Positions 27,181-34,996 of a DNA stretch of 64,000 nt are shown here, piece after piece. The notes below the pieces were generated by a model, which was given only the letters and a program-made list of their open reading frames with translations, did not search any database and had not been told where the DNA came from. Location: positions 62,001-126,000 of the forward strand of contig NZ_JAAEDM010000003.1 in the NCBI RefSeq assembly GCF_018129065.1, read 5' to 3'. A program made the translations under genes and the position numbers. The DNA comes from Neoroseomonas soli. GTDB lineage: Bacteria; Pseudomonadota; Alphaproteobacteria; Acetobacterales; Acetobacteraceae. Position 1 is the stretch's first letter. Every line of letters starts with the position of its first letter.

Positions 27181-27182
27181 CT
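27065..27182. repeat. Palindromic element with 7-bp terminal inverted repeats
   Basis: AGTGTCC at 27065-27071 is inverted at 27176-27182 (GGACACT). Inside, 27123-27182 forms a long imperfect hairpin: TCGCTGGA / TCCAGCGA at the tip, CGCTTCG / CGAAGCG below, then CCTGC / GCAGG and AGTG / CACT. GGCCACT (27103-27109) also pairs with AGTGGCC (27123-27129). It abuts the stop codon of the next minus-strand gene. It could be a MITE-like remnant or a terminator. Confidence 0.4.
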
Positions 27183-27933
27183 AGCCCCGGCCGAAGAGCC
27201 GCCGGAGCCAGCCCAACATCCCCCAGCCCGGCGGGTCCTTGCGCTGGTGCGTCACATGCGGCCGGCGGGAGGGCGGCGGCAGGGCGCTCGCGACCGTGTG
27301 CCGGCCGAGATCCCGCGCCGCGACCAGCCGACGCTCGAGGGCGATGACCTGGCCCACCGCCTCGGGCGGCGAGAGGGCGGCGAGTTCGGCCGCGGTCGCC
27401 TCCGCATCCTCCCAGGCCTCGGCGCGGCGCAGCGCGTCCACCACGCGCACGGTCTGCTCGGCATCGAGCGGCGGGCCGCTGCGCCACAGCGCCACCGCTT
27501 CCTGCCGCCAGGCGCGCGAGAGGTCGGCCCGGCCGCCGTCGTCGGCGACCCAGGCGGCCTGCAGCGTCGCCTCGGCCGCGGCGTGCAGCGCGCCGGTCTC
27601 CTCGAGCACGAGGGCCCAGGCGAGGAAGCGGCGGGCGAGCGCCGGATGGGACGAATCCTGCAGCAGCGCGCGGAAGGGCGCCGCCGAGACGGCCGCCGCC
27701 GCGGCCGGATGCGCCTTGGCGATGGACGGCGCCGCGTAGCCGCAATGCGGGCACTGCTGCAGCCAGCGCGCCATGGTCGAGCGCACCGGCTCGCCCGGCC
27801 GCAGGTCGAGGTCCGGTGCCTGTTCGGGCGGCGGCGGGCGGAACGGGGCCTGGCGGCTCTCGCGCCCGCAGACGCCGCAGGTGACCAGCCCGGCGGCGGC
27901 GGAACGAGGAGAGGTGGAGGGCGTCTCGGCCAT
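27181..27933 (-). CDS. Conserved protein with CxxC and CPxCGY motifs (DUF2225-like)
   Basis: 250 residues. The N-terminus has two probable zinc-binding pairs, CGVCGRES near residue 18 and CPHCGYAAPS near residue 61. Residues 85-200 are helical and repeat-like (LARRFLAWALVLEETGALHAAAEATLQAAW…), resembling TPR. The C-terminus ends in a short amphipathic stretch, GMLGWLRRLFGRG. This layout fits DUF2225-like proteins of unknown function. It is divergent from pip across 102 bases. Confidence 0.7.
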   Translation of the reverse strand: MAETPSTSPRSAAAGLVTCGVCGRESRQAPFRPPPPEQAPDLDLRPGEPVRSTMARWLQQCPHCGYAAPSIAKAHPAAAAAVSAAPFRALLQDSSHPALARRFLAWALVLEETGALHAAAEATLQAAWVADDGGRADLSRAWRQEAVALWRSGPPLDAEQTVRVVDALRRAEAWEDAEATAAELAALSPPEAVGQVIALERRLVAARDLGRHTVASALPPPSRRPHVTHQRKDPPGWGMLGWLRRLFGRG

Positions 27934-28035
27934 GGAAGCGTCATCCTAGACGAGAAACGCCGGCGCCGGAATCCGACATCCCGAAGCGGCGTTGGGCCAT
28001 TGCACCGCCGCGCCGGGTTGGGCACATGTGCGGCC

Positions 28036-28983
28036 ATGCCGCGCGGAGATCTCTTTCCCGATATAGCGCCCTACGAGACCGGCCTGCTGCCGCTCTCGGG
28101 CGGCCACGTCATGTATTGGGAGCAGGTCGGCAACCCGCGCGGCCAGCCGGTGCTGTTCCTGCACGGGGGGCCGGGCGCGGGGGCGGGGGCGGTGCATCGC
28201 CGCTTCTTCGACCCCGGCCATTGGCGCGTCGTGATCTTCGACCAGCGCGGCGCAGGGCGGTCCCGTCCGCTCGGCGAATTGCGGGAGAACACCACGCCGC
28301 ACCTGGTGTCCGACATCGAGGCGCTGCGCCGCTTCCTCGGCATCGAGCGCTGGCTGCTCTTCGGCGGGTCCTGGGGGTCCACGCTGGCGCTGGCCTATGC
28401 GCAGGAGCATCCGGAACGGGTGACGGGCTGCGTGCTGCGCGGCGTCTTCCTCGGCCGCAGGGCGGAGGTGGAGTGGTTCCTCGCCGGCCTACGCCGCGTC
28501 TTCCCCGATGCCTGGGCAGCCTTCGCCGAGCACGTGCCGGAATCGGAACGGGACGACCTGCTCGGCGCCTATCTGAAGCGGCTTTGCCATCCCGACCCGG
28601 CGGTGCACCTGCCGGCGGCGCGCGCCTGGAGCCAGTACGAGGGGTCGTGCTCGACCCTGCTGCCCTCCCCCGAGACGGTGGCATCCTTCGCGCAGGACCG
28701 TTCGGCACTGGGGCTGGCGCGGATCGAGGCACACTATTTCGCCCATGACCTGTTCCTGCCGCCGGAAGGGCTGCTGGGTCACATCGGCCGCGTCGCCAAT
28801 ATCCCGGCGGAGATCGTGCAGGGCCGCTACGACATGGTCTGCCCGCCCGAGACCGCCTTCGAGCTGGCCGCCGCCTGGCCGGGCGCTCGGCTGACCGTGG
28901 TGCCGGATGCCGGGCATTCGGCGCTGGAGCCGGGGGTGCGGACGGCGTTGGTCTCGGCGGTGGAGCGGTTCCGGCGGCGCTGA
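28036..28983 (+). CDS. pip: Proline iminopeptidase
   Basis: Alpha/beta hydrolase of family S33 that removes N-terminal proline from peptides. 315 residues, the family's length. The oxyanion loop is FLHGGPGAGA, and the nucleophile is S112 in FGGSWGSTLALAYAQEHP. The acid is the aspartate in QGRYDMVCPP and the base is the histidine in DAGHSALEPG. I start at MPRGDLFPDIAPYETG, the conserved opening, instead of the much longer open frame upstream. The tRNA-Arg gene follows 25 bases after the stop. Confidence 0.95.
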   Translation: MPRGDLFPDIAPYETGLLPLSGGHVMYWEQVGNPRGQPVLFLHGGPGAGAGAVHRRFFDPGHWRVVIFDQRGAGRSRPLGELRENTTPHLVSDIEALRRFLGIERWLLFGGSWGSTLALAYAQEHPERVTGCVLRGVFLGRRAEVEWFLAGLRRVFPDAWAAFAEHVPESERDDLLGAYLKRLCHPDPAVHLPAARAWSQYEGSCSTLLPSPETVASFAQDRSALGLARIEAHYFAHDLFLPPEGLLGHIGRVANIPAEIVQGRYDMVCPPETAFELAAAWPGARLTVVPDAGHSALEPGVRTALVSAVERFRRR

Positions 28984-29008
28984 ACGCGTGTTATAGGGGC
29001 GGCGGTGG

Positions 29009-29085
29009 GTCCCCGTAGCTCAGCAGGATAGAGCACAGGATTCCTAATCCTGGGGCCGTGAGTTCGAATCTCGCCGGGGACGCCA
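29009..29085 (+). tRNA. tRNA-Arg (anticodon CCT)
   Basis: 77 bases including an encoded CCA. The acceptor stem GTCCCCG / CGGGGAC is perfect. The anticodon arm is CAGGA-TTCCTAA-TCCTG, with the anticodon CCT in the loop centre. The T arm contains GTTCGAATC. Foreign-looking DNA begins directly after it, and tRNA genes are frequent integration sites. I did not find a second copy of its 3' end inside the window. Confidence 0.96.
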
Positions 29086-29448
29086 CTTCCACTTCTCCCA
29101 ACCATGCTCTTGGCCGGATCGCCTCGCCGTACGGCGCAGATAGCCCGCGGTTTTCGTGGACCGGCTGGAGGACGCGAGGGCGGAACGCGGGCTGGATAGA
29201 CCCCTCTCCGGGCCGTTTCTCTCCAAACCTGGCGACTTGGGCGATGACCCAGCCAGACTGAATACCAAGAAAATCCTGGGGCTTCTGAGGCAGAAACGCG
29301 GCGGAGTTGGAGCGACGCATGCCCCTGCGCTCGGTGCTTCAGCAATCCCCCGAAACCACAACCAGTCCAACCCACCGGCCCTACTCGGCCGAGCGCAAGG
29401 GATTTACTCTGGGCCAGCTTACTCTTGGCCAGCATGCCTCCGCTCAGT
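29086..29448. other. Gene-less stretch between tRNA-Arg and the defence operon
   Basis: About 360 bases of mixed composition and lower GC than the chromosome to the left. Open frames that run back over the tRNA are artefacts. I see no intact gene and no clear repeat. It is probably the junction of the inserted element. Confidence 0.4.
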
Positions 29449-31287
29449 CTATGTCGAAGGAGGTGGCCAGATAGCGATGGCATGCTGGAGAAGGCACGTT
29501 CCTCGGGCCTCGATCTTCTCCTCGTTCCAACCGTCCTCGTTATCGTGAACAAGATTGTAATTGAGACGCAATATGCTGTGGCTATGCAGCCCCGCCCGCT
29601 TCGACTTTCCGGCGGGAGATGTCGCAAGCCACGGTGCATTCGAAAGGGACGGATTCAGTTTCTTAGTGACGAGAGTCAGATTGCCAATCGTGTGCAGAAG
29701 TGCATTACGACGATCCTTCGCAGAAATTAGATCCTGGGCAGGCGGCAGCGGCCAGTGGTCTTCCCACGACTGCGGCATTACATGTTCGATTTGCAACTTC
29801 TCGTCGGTCAGGGTGACTGCCTCGCTGAATTGCGAGTGTAGGCGCGCCTCAATCGCGAGAAGCATCATGCGAAGGCGTGGACGGGTCAGCCGCCTGTAGA
29901 GCGGCTCAGACAACCAAGCCTTCTTGAATTCCGCGTCTCCGGGCCAGCGCGAACCCTCAGCCTGCGACTTCCCGAGGAACTGCCGTACGACGGGAGCAAC
30001 AGGATCAGAATTCGGCGTCTGCGCTGCGGCCGCAAGCAGGTCCACGAAGAACGTCGTATACGCGCGCGTATCAAGATCACACACCATTCGGCGAACAAGG
30101 AAAGATTCAAGTGCTTCGACGACGGCCGTGGTGTCACCGTCATTGGTGACTGGCCGTCCAAAGAGCCAGAGGAAGAACGGCGTCAGCGAGACGACGTCCA
30201 TCGCCTTCAAGCGCCGAAGAGAAGTCCCAATGCGCCCGGGCTCATCCGCCTCGTCGACGCGGCGGAACCCGGCTGCATGCTTCCGGATATCCTCCAGCCG
30301 GGCAACGGGATTGGTGGTCAACCCATCGGCAGCACCAATTGGAGGCAGGTCCTCACGTGCTTGTAGATCGAGGAATTCTGAATAGAGGTGAGTCGCCGAT
30401 ACTGGCCGCCGAAGATGGAGCGTCAGGTAGTTGGCGAGGTAGGTATCGATGCGCGCGCGCGCGGCATGGCCACGCCCAGCCTCCTTCCGCCAATAAATGT
30501 GGTCGCTATCGAACGCATGCCACGTCGAAGCGTAGAGCTGTTCGATGTTGCCATGCAGGCCGCGTCTCTCTACCTCGCGAAGCAGCCAGTTCTTCACAAG
30601 GTCGGCGGGCAGCAGAGGCGTGCCACGCGCATTCAGCGTTTCAAAGATGACCTGCGCCTCGTCGGTCTGGTCCAGGTCGAGGACGACGCACTTCAGTCGC
30701 TGATTGAGCGTCACGAAGAGTGCGTCCCGTGCCTGGCCCGGCGAGGGTGCATGGGCTGCCAGCCACGATGAGAGTTGCGCGTAGAAGTAGCGGTAGGCGT
30801 CTGGCAGCAGGCCTCCGACGCCAGTCAAATCGGCGGGTGATGCCGCCTGCATTACAAGTCGGTACGCCTCGCGGTCGACATTCGTAGGCAGAACCTTGAA
30901 CGTCTGCTCCTCATCGACGGCGCCAATCGCGTGATTGCGCAGCATCGAAGCGAGTTGGAGGGCGCGCTGCTGTTCTCCGATCGCGGTAAAGCTGTCTTGG
31001 GCGGCCTTCAACAGGAGCTGCAGCGTCGTGAGTCGCTGCTGCCCATCAATCACGTCACGGCGTTCTGGATACGACTGGGTCGGCACCTTTTCCAGGACGA
31101 TCGAGCCAAGAAAGTGCGGAGGCGGACTGACACCCGCGCGGGCAGCATCTGCAAGTCGGCAGACGTCGGCCCAGAGCGGCTCCCATTGCGCCTTCTCCGT
31201 CCAGACGTATGGCCGCTGGAACAGCGGCACCGTATATCTGCGAGGCAAACCAAAAATGTCCGAGATGGTAGCGTAGCTGGTTTGCAT
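29449..31287 (-). CDS. DUF262 and DUF1524 (HNH) domain protein, GmrSD-like
   Basis: 612 residues. The N-terminal DUF262 domain has PLFQRPYVWTEKAQWEPLW and the ParB/sulfiredoxin-fold motif DVIDGQQRLTTL (residues 78-89), which in the GmrS part of type IV enzymes binds and hydrolyses NTP. The C-terminal DUF1524 domain has the HNH-type sequence LQIEHVMPQSWEDHW, then IGNLTLVTKKLNPSLSN. This domain pair is that of GmrSD-type endonucleases that cut modified phage DNA. It is the last gene of a five-gene minus-strand operon, 60 bases after the GIY-YIG gene, so it may be the effector nuclease of that operon rather than an independent type IV enzyme. Confidence 0.85.
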   Translation of the reverse strand: MQTSYATISDIFGLPRRYTVPLFQRPYVWTEKAQWEPLWADVCRLADAARAGVSPPPHFLGSIVLEKVPTQSYPERRDVIDGQQRLTTLQLLLKAAQDSFTAIGEQQRALQLASMLRNHAIGAVDEEQTFKVLPTNVDREAYRLVMQAASPADLTGVGGLLPDAYRYFYAQLSSWLAAHAPSPGQARDALFVTLNQRLKCVVLDLDQTDEAQVIFETLNARGTPLLPADLVKNWLLREVERRGLHGNIEQLYASTWHAFDSDHIYWRKEAGRGHAARARIDTYLANYLTLHLRRPVSATHLYSEFLDLQAREDLPPIGAADGLTTNPVARLEDIRKHAAGFRRVDEADEPGRIGTSLRRLKAMDVVSLTPFFLWLFGRPVTNDGDTTAVVEALESFLVRRMVCDLDTRAYTTFFVDLLAAAAQTPNSDPVAPVVRQFLGKSQAEGSRWPGDAEFKKAWLSEPLYRRLTRPRLRMMLLAIEARLHSQFSEAVTLTDEKLQIEHVMPQSWEDHWPLPPAQDLISAKDRRNALLHTIGNLTLVTKKLNPSLSNAPWLATSPAGKSKRAGLHSHSILRLNYNLVHDNEDGWNEEKIEARGTCLLQHAIAIWPPPST

Positions 31288-31347
31288 GGGTCTGTATCGT
31301 GATCCGCGTGTCTCTGATGCCTAGCTTCTACCAACTGCCGTGCGGTC

Positions 31348-32538
31348 TCATCGCATTCGCAACCGGGCCGAGGTTGGATCGTACACATAGGCCGTGATCG
31401 TCCCGTCCTTGATGCGTTCCACGGCTTCGTCGATCGCGAACAAGGGTACCAGGAACCATTCACGTGGGGTCACCGGGTTGCCGAAGCGATCCTTGATCTC
31501 GATCTCCAGCCGCGCGGGGCCGAAGACGCGGTGGATCAGGTTCTCAAGCTTCGTCTGACTGATGTTGAACAACTTGTAAGTGGCGACGACTTCGACGTCG
31601 GCCATGAGGAACGTCGGCTGCAGCCTGGCGCCCGCAATGCGCTGCGCGACATCAAGCGTCGTCACGCCAATCTTGTGCACCACCTCGCGGTTTGCCACGA
31701 CAAGAGGGTGATCCGACTTGCTACGCAGGACGTAGATCGTACCGCTGGCCTCATCGCCATGCTCCCGTTCACCAGAGAATAGCGGGCCAGCTACGGGGTC
31801 TGTTATCCGGCGCCCCGCGTCGTCCTTGTTGAGCGCGCGTTGAAGCGAGCGCATCAGCATGTTGCTCTGGGTGCCATTGTCGAAGATCACACGCAGGCGC
31901 GCATCGGTCCGGCCCTGGGGGGTCGTGTAAGTCTCACCTGCCTCGGCCACATAGGCCTTCTGGCCGCCGACGATGAACCACGCTCCTGCCCTGATCTCCG
32001 CCTTGAGTTCGAACGGACGTGTTTGTCGGATGCCGGCTTCGAGGTCCTTCTGCACCTGCTGAAACAGGGGCTTGAAGGTGGCGAAGTCTTCGCACTTCTC
32101 GCGGTTCGCGATCTCTTCGGCCTCTCGCCGTTCCGTCGCTGTCCGCACATGCCGCAGTTCCCTTACGCCGCCTTCTGGCGGCGCATCGACGCCAAGCTGC
32201 GCCAACAGCTCATCATCGTTGACTTCGTCCGAGCCAGCGACCCCTGCGAGCGCGGCGCCCGAGAGCAACTGCTGATGGTCCAGTGGGATGAGCAGCTCCA
32301 GCGCCTCCGGGAGTCCCCGCAGCCGATCGAGGCGAACGGCGTAGATACGTTCGAAGATATCGCGGTCATCCCCGTGCTGCGGCGGGCGGCCATGCTCATC
32401 AACGAAGCGCTGGATTTCTTCGAAACCCGCGATGATCCGCTCCTCGCGTGGGGTACGGGTACCCTGCCGTTTCGTCTCAACCTCGACGCCAAGCTCCTCC
32501 AGGAGGGCGTCATCCTCGTCGGTAAACGCCTTAGCCAC
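31348..32538 (-). CDS. GIY-YIG (T5orf172-type) domain protein
   Basis: 396 residues with a GTG start. Residues 1-180 are charged and helical. The C-terminal part (about 266-350) fits the T5orf172 branch of GIY-YIG nucleases: GTIYVLRS, then HKIGVTTLDVAQRIAGARLQ with R300, and finally KLENLIHRVF with E332. The fold normally cuts DNA with one metal. The gene overlaps the helicase stop by 8 bases, so the two are translationally coupled. The N-terminal part is unassigned. Confidence 0.78.
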   Translation of the reverse strand: MAKAFTDEDDALLEELGVEVETKRQGTRTPREERIIAGFEEIQRFVDEHGRPPQHGDDRDIFERIYAVRLDRLRGLPEALELLIPLDHQQLLSGAALAGVAGSDEVNDDELLAQLGVDAPPEGGVRELRHVRTATERREAEEIANREKCEDFATFKPLFQQVQKDLEAGIRQTRPFELKAEIRAGAWFIVGGQKAYVAEAGETYTTPQGRTDARLRVIFDNGTQSNMLMRSLQRALNKDDAGRRITDPVAGPLFSGEREHGDEASGTIYVLRSKSDHPLVVANREVVHKIGVTTLDVAQRIAGARLQPTFLMADVEVVATYKLFNISQTKLENLIHRVFGPARLEIEIKDRFGNPVTPREWFLVPLFAIDEAVERIKDGTITAYVYDPTSARLRMR

Positions 32539-34585
32539 GCGCCGCCTCCGCCTTCATGCGGGCAAGGAAGGCCACGCCTTCTGCCATTCGCTTTTCCCAC
32601 GCATCCGGCGAGGTGATCGACGGAAGGCGGCCGCGCTCCTGCTTGAACTTCAGGGCCCGCTTCGCCAGGTCGCGCGCCTCCTCCGGCGTCATCGTCACCC
32701 GCTTCGCGTTGATGACGGCCTGGACCTCCTTCAGGCTCTCCTCGCTCATGGTCTTCGCGAGGATGGAGTATGCCTCTCCGAAGGGGTTGATGCTGTCGAT
32801 GAGGTCGATGTCGAGGTCGCGGACATTCATGGCAATGAACTTCCGAACGCCATCGACGAAAGCCGTGTTGGCGGTCTTTTCGCCGTCATCGTCGCTGCTG
32901 CCGGAGGCCACCTCTTTCGCCTTCTGGGTCAGGTTGAGGGCGGCGATCGCGTGCTGCCGCACGGCTTCCTGGTCCTCATCGTCTAACTCGGGGTAGCGAT
33001 CCTTGATGATCTTGCCCATGCGGACTTGGGTCAGCTCCTCAGGCACCATCTCCGGGTCAAACAGGCCGCGCTCGACTGCGGTCTTGTCCTGCACGAAGGC
33101 CGCAATGACCTCGTTCAGGTCCTGCTTGCAGATTCGGGTGGCCTCCTCGCTCTTAGGCTCGGCCAGCCCCTTTATCTCGATCTCGAACTTGCCCTGTTCC
33201 TGGTTGAAGCCGACGTTGCACTTGTTGGCGTCGTATCCGCCCTCGCCATAGTCGAAGCCCGGTGTGGGGCCGCTATCGACAGCCTTCGGCTTGAACTCGA
33301 AACGCGGGGCGAGGACCTGCTCCATCAGCAGGCTCGCGGCGATCGCCTTCAGCGTGTCGTTGACCGCCTCTGTCACGGCCTGCTCGGAGGCATCCGGCTC
33401 CGCAATCAGGTTGGTGAAGCGAGCGCGGGTCTTGCCGGGCGCGTCCCGTGTGGCGCGGCCGATGATCTGGACGATCTCAGTCAGGCTCGATCGGTAGCCG
33501 ACTGTCAGGGCGTGCTCACACCAGATCCAGTCGAACCCCTCCTTCGCCATACCGAGCGCGATGATGATGTCCACATGATCGCGGTTGTTCTTCTGGGCGG
33601 GGTCCTTCAGCGCAGCCGAGACACGGTCCCGCTTCGTCGGCTCGTCATCCACCAGGTCGGCGATGCGCAGCAGGCGGCCTTCCGGTGTGCGCACAAGCTG
33701 GAAGCCCGTTGTGGGGTCCAGGCCCTCCCACGTCCCGAGCTCCTCGATGATGTGCTCGACCTCTCGGTGTTTGTCCTTCGTGCTCTCCCGCGAGTTGACG
33801 TTCGGAATATGGACGATGGTCTTCTCGGCCGGGTCTAGCACCTTGAGGATGTCGTCGCTGTAGGCGCCCGAGTAGAAGAAGTAGCCAATATCTAGCTTCT
33901 TCAGGTGCTCATAGCCGTTGAGCTGCTCATAGTAGGTGTAGGTGACGGTTTCGAACTTGGCTTCGTCCTGCGGCGCGAGCACGGCTTCGGCGTCGCCGCG
34001 AAAGTAGGAGCCGGTCATCGCCACGACGTGGACCCGGTCGCGGACGATGAACTGGCCGAGATGCAGGCCGAGCTTGTTGTCGGGGTTGGCGGAGACGTGG
34101 TGGAACTCGTCCACCGCGATCAGGCGATCGTCGAAGGCCTCCACGCCGAACCGCTCGACGGCAAAGCGAAAGGTGGCATGCGTGCACACCAGCACCTTGT
34201 CGGTGCTCTGGAGGAAGGCACCGACCGAGTTGACCTTGCCGCCATCCGTGCCCGGGGCGTTGCAGAGGTTCCACTTCGGGGCGACCTGCCAGTCGGCCCA
34301 GAAGCCAAACTTCGTCAGCGGCTCATCGGCAAAGCTGGACCCGATCGACTTCTCAGGCACCACGATGATTGCCTGCCGGAGGCCCTGGTTGTTGAGCTTG
34401 TCGAGGGCGATGAACATCAGCGCGCGGCTCTTTCCCGAGGCGGGCGGCGACTTGATCAGCAGGTACTGTTCGCCCCGCTTCTCGTAGGCGCGCTCCTGCA
34501 TCGGACGCATGCCGAGAGCATTGGCCTTGGTCGAGCCTCCATTGCGGCTGTAGGAGACGGAGACAGACGGGACGGATGTCGTCAT
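32531..34585 (-). CDS. SF2 DEAD/DEAH-type helicase (restriction-like)
   Basis: 684 residues from the ATG at 34585, which overlaps the previous stop (ATGA). Walker A is SPPASGKSR (46-54) and motif II is DEFH (159-162). The C-terminal RecA fold has IIALGMAKEGFDWIWCEHAL and QIIGRATRDAPGK as motifs V and VI. The last 250 residues are acidic and helical with no known domain. It resembles ResIII-type translocases of type I and ISP restriction enzymes, but here the methyltransferase is a separate gene. In the operon it probably provides the ATP-driven translocation step. Confidence 0.85.
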   Translation of the reverse strand: MTTSVPSVSVSYSRNGGSTKANALGMRPMQERAYEKRGEQYLLIKSPPASGKSRALMFIALDKLNNQGLRQAIIVVPEKSIGSSFADEPLTKFGFWADWQVAPKWNLCNAPGTDGGKVNSVGAFLQSTDKVLVCTHATFRFAVERFGVEAFDDRLIAVDEFHHVSANPDNKLGLHLGQFIVRDRVHVVAMTGSYFRGDAEAVLAPQDEAKFETVTYTYYEQLNGYEHLKKLDIGYFFYSGAYSDDILKVLDPAEKTIVHIPNVNSRESTKDKHREVEHIIEELGTWEGLDPTTGFQLVRTPEGRLLRIADLVDDEPTKRDRVSAALKDPAQKNNRDHVDIIIALGMAKEGFDWIWCEHALTVGYRSSLTEIVQIIGRATRDAPGKTRARFTNLIAEPDASEQAVTEAVNDTLKAIAASLLMEQVLAPRFEFKPKAVDSGPTPGFDYGEGGYDANKCNVGFNQEQGKFEIEIKGLAEPKSEEATRICKQDLNEVIAAFVQDKTAVERGLFDPEMVPEELTQVRMGKIIKDRYPELDDEDQEAVRQHAIAALNLTQKAKEVASGSSDDDGEKTANTAFVDGVRKFIAMNVRDLDIDLIDSINPFGEAYSILAKTMSEESLKEVQAVINAKRVTMTPEEARDLAKRALKFKQERGRLPSITSPDAWEKRMAEGVAFLARMKAEAARG

Positions 34586-34995
34586 GCAGGCAGCCTGTAT
34601 TCGGAGAGGTAGGTAATGGCCCAGGCGGGCGGGCTGGGCCAACTTCGCTGACCATGCTGATGCCAGGTGACGCTGTCGGCCCCAATCAGGCCGCTCCGCT
34701 CAAGGTGGGTCACCAGGCCGTCGTGGTCGTACAGATACAGGTCGTCGCCGTGCAGGAAGGCGATGTGGACGCCTTTGCCGAGGTACTTGCGATCGATCAC
34801 CAGTCGCCCTTTGAGCTGCACCTTCAGGAAGGTTTCGCCGTCAATGTGGATTGCGATGAAGTCCGCCCCCTGCCAATCGTCCGTTAGGCGGATGCTATTG
34901 AAGCCGTAGTCAGCAAGCCGCGCAGCGACCTTCTGAAAGTTGTAGTTCTCCTTCTGACGCGAGTTCAGGGCGTCATAGGCGATGCGGCCGTACAT
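34582..34995 (-). CDS. Small PD-(D/E)XK-like protein
   Basis: 137 residues, beginning one base after the methyltransferase stop and overlapping the helicase start by 4 bases. The central part reads DDWQGADFIAIHIDGETFLKVQLKGRLVID. GADFIA followed by VQLKGR fits the D…QxK pattern of PD-(D/E)XK nucleases with a Q in place of E. The family is not one I can name. Its place between methyltransferase and helicase suggests it supplies the cleavage domain that the methyltransferase lacks. The assignment is by motif only. Confidence 0.55.
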   Translation of the reverse strand: MYGRIAYDALNSRQKENYNFQKVAARLADYGFNSIRLTDDWQGADFIAIHIDGETFLKVQLKGRLVIDRKYLGKGVHIAFLHGDDLYLYDHDGLVTHLERSGLIGADSVTWHQHGQRSWPSPPAWAITYLSEYRLPA

Positions 34996-34996
34996 A

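Noticed and set aside
28827-29639. Minus-strand frames covering the tRNA, with ASPARFELTAPGLG-like sequence
   Set aside because: This is the usual false translation of a tRNA gene and its flanks.
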